Assembly (NCBI GenBank): GCA_964534955.1 | Contig: CAZHRR010000114.1 | Span: 1 to 8,379 of the forward strand | Direction: 5' to 3' | Source: UBA2128 sp964534955 | GTDB taxonomy: Bacteria > Fidelibacterota > Marinisomatia > Marinisomatales > UBA2128 | DNA length: 8,379 nt | Part shown: positions 5,220 through 8,379 of the stretch, one piece after another | Position numbering within the stretch: position 1 is the stretch's first letter | How the letters are laid out: the number at the start of each line of letters is the position of its first letter | The notes under the pieces: model-generated | The model's input: the letters and a program-made list of their open reading frames with translations, nothing else | Databases searched by the model: none | What the model was told of the DNA's origin: nothing | Position numbers and translations under genes: made by a program

Positions 5220-5458
5220 AATATTCACCATGCTAAATCTCCACTCGAGTTTACGTAAGCAGAAAATACAAATTGCGAGGCCATAGTAAAAGGAAATGAT
5301 ATTTTATCCTACTCCCACCATTTAGACCACTGATTGTTGAACTAATTCAAACATGGGTACTACTTATAGTGGTATGATTACATCAGTAGCGTGCTTCAGA
5401 AGTTTCAGTTACACCGATTAAGAAATACTCTCTTTTTGATATATATCTAACTAATCTC
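5220..5458. other. 239-bp intergenic region, no gene seen
   Basis: AT-rich DNA between the ABC ATPase stop and the anti-sigma kinase. No convincing ORF on either strand and no hairpin followed by a T-run that would end the ABC transcript. A weak TTGAA-TAGT-like small palindrome (around 5337-5351) is the only local symmetry. Confidence 0.4.
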
Positions 5459-6424
5459 TTAATCAATAACCGGACACCGAACATTTCTTCCCTCGATTAT
5501 TTTCAGTTCAGGACTTAGCTCAGAACATGTACTCTTCGCAATAGTACAGCGGGGATGAAACCTGCAGCCGGACGGATATTCACCGGGCTGCGGAACGGAG
5601 CCGGGGATAGTACTTAAATTGTCTTTCTTTGCAGCAAGACTGGGAGCACAAGAAAGAAGGGCTTTAGTATAAGGGTGTTTCGGATTTTTCAGAATATCCT
5701 CAGCAGCTCCTTCTTCTACTATCTGCCCGGCGTACATGATGAGCAGCCGATGGGCTATTGATTCGACAGTAGTCAGATCGTGAGAAATGAAGAGTATGCC
5801 CATACCGCTTTCTTCCTGAAGATCTGAGAGAAGCTTAATAATCTGACTTTGAACCGTCACATCCAGGGCTGTTGTGGGTTCATCAGCTATCATGAGTTTC
5901 GGACTGCCGGCAAGCGCCATCGCAATCAAAACTCTCTGGCGCATTCCACCGCTCAGTTCGTGGGGATAGCTTTTATAAGTGTCAGAAGGATTGGGCATCC
6001 TGACCCGTTTTAGTAACTCAATAACCTGACTTTTCTCACCATTTCCAGAACTGTGTAAATCCAAAACCTCCTGTATTTGTTTTCCGCAACGCATGACAGG
6101 ATTGAGTGCTGTCATGGGTTCTTGGAAGATCATTGCCACCTCACCGCCTCTATATTTGTATAATTCTCCTGCAGACAATTGAGTAACATCCTTGCCTTCA
6201 AAAACAATAGTGCCATTTTCGCGAATACTGACGTAATCATTCAGGCGGATGATCGATAGAGCTGTGAGACTTTTTCCGCAGCCAGACTCACCTGCGAGAG
6301 CTACGGTTTCGCTGGAAGAGACAGAAAAGGAGACATCATCCACAACGGGAATAACATCTCCTTCAGATTGAATAGAGAGATTAAGTGATTTTACTTCAAG
6401 CAGTGTCAGTTCTCGACCACCCAT
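5459..6424 (-). CDS. Oligo/dipeptide ABC transporter ATP-binding protein (OppD/DppD family)
   Basis: The 321-residue protein is a full-length OppD/DppD-type ATPase that would power peptide (or nickel/oligosaccharide) uptake from the cytosolic face of an inner-membrane permease pair. Visible motifs are Walker A GESGCGKS (45-52), Q-loop FQEPMTALNP (100-109), signature LSGGMRQR (157-164), Walker B LMIADEPT (177-184), D-loop ALD (186-188) and H-loop SHD (214-216). The C-terminal oligo_HPY extension reads PGSVPQPGEYPSGCRFHPRC with four cysteines (287, 293, 300, 317), a pattern that binds an iron-sulfur cluster in at least some DppD proteins. No permease, binding protein or OppF partner is in the window, so it either ends a longer operon interrupted by the membrane pair or works as an orphan. 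There is no Shine-Dalgarno; a CACGAAG repeat lies 9 bases before the ATG at 6424. Confidence 0.93.
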   Translation of the reverse strand: MGGRELTLLEVKSLNLSIQSEGDVIPVVDDVSFSVSSSETVALAGESGCGKSLTALSIIRLNDYVSIRENGTIVFEGKDVTQLSAGELYKYRGGEVAMIFQEPMTALNPVMRCGKQIQEVLDLHSSGNGEKSQVIELLKRVRMPNPSDTYKSYPHELSGGMRQRVLIAMALAGSPKLMIADEPTTALDVTVQSQIIKLLSDLQEESGMGILFISHDLTTVESIAHRLLIMYAGQIVEEGAAEDILKNPKHPYTKALLSCAPSLAAKKDNLSTIPGSVPQPGEYPSGCRFHPRCTIAKSTCSELSPELKIIEGRNVRCPVID

Positions 6425-6432
6425 TTAGTTGC

Positions 6433-6456
6433 CACGAAGGCACGAAGACACGAAGA
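6433..6456. repeat. Three tandem CACGAAG(G/A) octamers
   Basis: CACGAAGG, CACGAAGA and CACGAAGA follow each other without gaps. They occupy the place of the leader and ribosome-binding site of the ABC ATPase gene. A related copy in inverted orientation is at 6564-6611. Repeats of this kind (CACxAAGx units) are, from general experience, dispersed in many environmental bacterial genomes. The rest of the gap to 6560 is AT-rich with no gene. Confidence 0.7.
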
Positions 6457-6563
6457 AGAATGATTACTATTAAACTTACTAAGAAATAGGATTTCACAAA
6501 GTGATCCCTTTGAAAAAACCTTAACATTTGTGTTCTTTTTCAAGTAAAGTAGAATCTATAATT

Positions 6564-6611
6564 GCTTTGTGCCTTGCCTGCCCGCCATCGGTCAGGCGGG
6601 GTGTCTTAGTG
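6564..6611. repeat. Inverted copy of the CACxAAGx repeat, interrupted by a hairpin
   Basis: On the plus strand CTTTGTGCCTT is followed, after 24 foreign bases, by GGTGTCTTAGTG. Removing the 24 bases restores a regular minus-strand run of octamers: CACTAAGA, CACCAAGG, CACAAAGC. This is the same 8-base period and motif as at 6433-6456, in inverted orientation. Confidence 0.6.
6576..6599. repeat. GC-rich palindromic element, copy 2, inserted in the octamer repeat
   Basis: CCCGCC (6581-6586) pairs with GGCGGG (6595-6600) over an 8-base loop. Its 11-mers TGCCCGCCATC and GGTCAGGCGGG are identical to parts of the element at 1005-1037, in swapped order. The edges at 6576 and 6599 are defined by the interrupted octamer repeat. 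Confidence 0.55.
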
Positions 6612-6631
6612 ACCTATGTTTATTCTACTGG

Positions 6632-7621
6632 TCACATCCCGCCGACACGATTCATTGTGGGATCAATAATCCAGAGCCAGTCATCAAAGAGGAATTCCAG
6701 ACGTATAGCCAGCAGCGCAATTCGCCCCATGACCGTATATCCGAATGCGGCGCCGAAAGTAACCATCAGATACCAGATTCCAACTCTAGCTGTCTTACCT
6801 ACAACTCCCTTGTGTTCAATAGAGAAAAAGAAATAAACAATAGCTGTCAAAACACCAACAACAAGTATAAGATTGAGAACAGAATCCCAGAACATAAATG
6901 ATCCATTTTCATACACCACCAATGGAATGATACTGTTACGGATCTGACTTAAGAAGTCTGCATGTATGAAACCTATTAAACGAATTCCAGCTGTAGTACC
7001 TATAATAAAAGCCAGCGGCCAGCGGCTGATCCATGTCCCTGATGGAGCTAACCTCCAGAGGAGCATGATTCCCAAGACTAGAGGAACTAAATACCAGTAG
7101 TCTGTTACGCCATTTAGACCTGGCATGGCCCAACTTTTGATGAGGCTAGGCCATAACTTTCCAAACAGGTTGGGGATAATAACTTCCCAGAAGCCTACTA
7201 CCATCCAGTAGGCAGCAGAAACTCCAACTACTACGGATTCAGCGAATTTATAGAAAAGGTTATCTTTAAAGAGGAACGACATAATGAAAAGCGTAAATAG
7301 AGCTGCTACCCATACACCTAATGTTCTTGAAAAGCTGGCAGAGTATTTACTCTGCTCTGGATTATTCTGATTAGCTTTCTGAAATTCTCTATATGTAGCA
7401 AATCTTTCTGAAGACCATTTAATACGCTCTTTGCCTTCAAGATTGTAATCGTAGGCATCATCGCTATTTACATCGATCCATTCCCCTTCTTCCACTTGAG
7501 CAAATTCATGGTCTATAGTATTCACATATGCTGAACCAGCGTTACGAGAAACTGCATTAAAGATGAGGGCTAACGCTCCAATAGCAAAGACAGCACCCCA
7601 TAACAGCTTCTGCCTGTCCAC
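6632..7621 (-). CDS. Polytopic membrane protein of unknown function, about 7 TM
   Basis: The 329-residue product is not one I can name. Hydrophobic segments lie at about 6-24, 101-118, 128-149, 174-191, 202-219, 246-268 and 281-306. Between TM1 and TM2 is a long polar, acidic loop (25-100, with EEGEWIDVNSDDAYDYN), which by the positive-inside rule (MDRQK before TM1) should be outside the cytoplasm. The C-terminus is rich in Trp and Asp and ends VGGM. It has no kinase, transporter or enzyme motif that I recognise. Translation starts at GTG 7621, whose first base is the last base of the stop of the gene upstream (TAGTG), with GAGGG about 9 bases before it. The pair is therefore coupled and probably forms a complex, the loop facing the extracytoplasmic domain of the partner. 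Confidence 0.75.
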   Translation of the reverse strand: MDRQKLLWGAVFAIGALALIFNAVSRNAGSAYVNTIDHEFAQVEEGEWIDVNSDDAYDYNLEGKERIKWSSERFATYREFQKANQNNPEQSKYSASFSRTLGVWVAALFTLFIMSFLFKDNLFYKFAESVVVGVSAAYWMVVGFWEVIIPNLFGKLWPSLIKSWAMPGLNGVTDYWYLVPLVLGIMLLWRLAPSGTWISRWPLAFIIGTTAGIRLIGFIHADFLSQIRNSIIPLVVYENGSFMFWDSVLNLILVVGVLTAIVYFFFSIEHKGVVGKTARVGIWYLMVTFGAAFGYTVMGRIALLAIRLEFLFDDWLWIIDPTMNRVGGM

Positions 7622-8379
7622 TACTCTACTTCCCTCTTCTTTTCAACAAAGAAAATATAGTTCCCAGCAATGATCAGCAGTATCATCAACAGATGTGCAA
7701 CTAACTGCGGTCCCATTCGTCGGACACCTTCCTGATATCTACCAGGTATTTCCTTACCTATCTCAACAAAGTATTTATCGAAGACAAGTTTCTCGTACTC
7801 GGCTGCTCCTTTAATAGCTCCTAATAGTCCTGGTAGTTGGTCAGGGATATACGGATAAAGGAGGGGTGCCTGGACTCCTGTACAACCAGCAACAAGCTTA
7901 ATATCATCGGGATAAGGCGTAACAGCATATTGGACCCATTCTTTCGTTCCCGCATAACCAGCACTGACATTAATCATCAAATCCATATCCTGAACGCTGT
8001 TTACCTCTTTACACATTGGTATATTATCGAAAGGAGTTCCTTGTGAGTCAGTCGTGTAGAGTTCCCTGAAATCAGTTACAATAACTTTTATTACACCCTC
8101 GTTTCCTGACTTGAATCCCAAGTTGACATAATCTTTACCATACTCCATTTCAGGAAAGTCTGTTAATATTACGTTATCAATAGCATTATCAATCATTTGA
8201 GGTCCAACAGGCCAAAGTGCCATGAAGTACATTTTAAGTCCTTTTGCAGCGCAATGGTAAGTAAACGCTGTAGCCATAGGACCCAACTCTCCTTCGCTAG
8301 CGGGATCAAAATCAAAAGATAACATTACCTTATCACCCGGTTCAAGATCTTCTATGGCATAGAAAGTAGAATAGGCAAG
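7621..8379 (-). CDS. Membrane-anchored protein of unknown function, 5' end outside the window
   Basis: The frame is open up to the right edge: 18 codons precede the internal Met at 8325 without a stop, so the true start lies beyond the window. The visible 252 residues form a soluble domain followed by one C-terminal TM helix (LVAHLLMILLIIAGNYIFF) and a basic tail KKREVE, which places the soluble domain outside the cytoplasm. Notable stretches are LSFDFDPASEGELGPMATAF near the visible start, a mid-domain DLMINVSAGYAGTKEWV and VAGCTGVQAPLLYPYIPDQL before the anchor. I recall similar uncharacterised proteins, paired with a polytopic protein, from several environmental phyla, but cannot attach a function. 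It is translationally coupled to the 7-TM gene that follows. Confidence 0.75.
   Translation of the reverse strand, partial: LAYSTFYAIEDLEPGDKVMLSFDFDPASEGELGPMATAFTYHCAAKGLKMYFMALWPVGPQMIDNAIDNVILTDFPEMEYGKDYVNLGFKSGNEGVIKVIVTDFRELYTTDSQGTPFDNIPMCKEVNSVQDMDLMINVSAGYAGTKEWVQYAVTPYPDDIKLVAGCTGVQAPLLYPYIPDQLPGLLGAIKGAAEYEKLVFDKYFVEIGKEIPGRYQEGVRRMGPQLVAHLLMILLIIAGNYIFFVEKKREVE

Noticed and set aside
6433..6456. CRISPR-like array
   Set aside because: The units are only 8 bp and have no spacers; the TATGCACCAT copies at 1169-1210 are also far too short and irregular. No cas gene is present.
6609..6635. GTGACC/GGTCAC inverted repeat over the stop codon of the 7-TM gene as a terminator
   Set aside because: The stem is only 6 bp with a 15-base loop and no T-run follows on the minus strand.
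1..8379. tRNA, rRNA or a recognised riboswitch
   Set aside because: I saw no cloverleaf-like or conserved RNA pattern on either strand; by eye a divergent small RNA could be missed, particularly at 689-847.
1..8379. Transposase or integrase gene that could explain the repeats
   Set aside because: No such coding sequence is in the window; all palindromic elements appear non-autonomous.

Overview
All the genes recognised here read on the minus strand, so the transcriptional order is from right to left. The organism looks like a free-living, probably uncultivated bacterium, perhaps from the FCB side of the tree (Marinimicrobia/KSB1-like). That placement rests only on the style of the Ser/Thr kinase fragments (ISHYKILEKLGEGGMG...), the CACGAAG-type dispersed repeats and the GC-rich hairpin elements. 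No marker gene is present. Base composition is patchy: the anti-sigma kinase gene is very AT-rich, while the AlbA_2 gene is visibly richer in G+C.

Right part (8379-5459): two translationally coupled membrane-protein genes that I do not recognise by name. One is a membrane-anchored protein cut by the window edge; the other has about 7 TM segments. A repeat-filled gap of about 200 bp follows, then an OppD/DppD-type peptide ABC transporter ATPase without permeases or binding protein.

Middle part (5220-2802): a partner-switching cassette. It holds an RsbW/SpoIIAB-like HATPase (with an atypical nucleotide-binding box), an overlapping STAS anti-anti-sigma factor, and a GAF-SpoIIE/PP2C phosphatase of the RsbU type. 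The phosphatase frame is interrupted by one in-frame TGA, after which the rest of the domain is well preserved. Its 3' end runs without a stop into the 5' end of a dead Ser/Thr kinase gene. That kinase remnant is itself split by a 100-bp element with perfect 13-bp terminal inverted repeats. No sigma factor is in the window.

Left part (2610-1): an AlbA_2/Schlafen-type putative transcriptional regulator or defence-type ATPase, a 10-bp tandem repeat at its 3' end, two more broken kinase 5' ends carrying small palindromic insertions, an array of short hairpins, and the 5' part of an AAA_14/DUF4143-type ATPase that leaves the window.

The most notable signal is not a complete new system. It is a pattern of repeated decay: three separate kinase 5' ends, each broken within its first few dozen codons and each associated with a palindromic or hairpin element. 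Similar GC hairpin modules recur at 1 kb and 6.6 kb.
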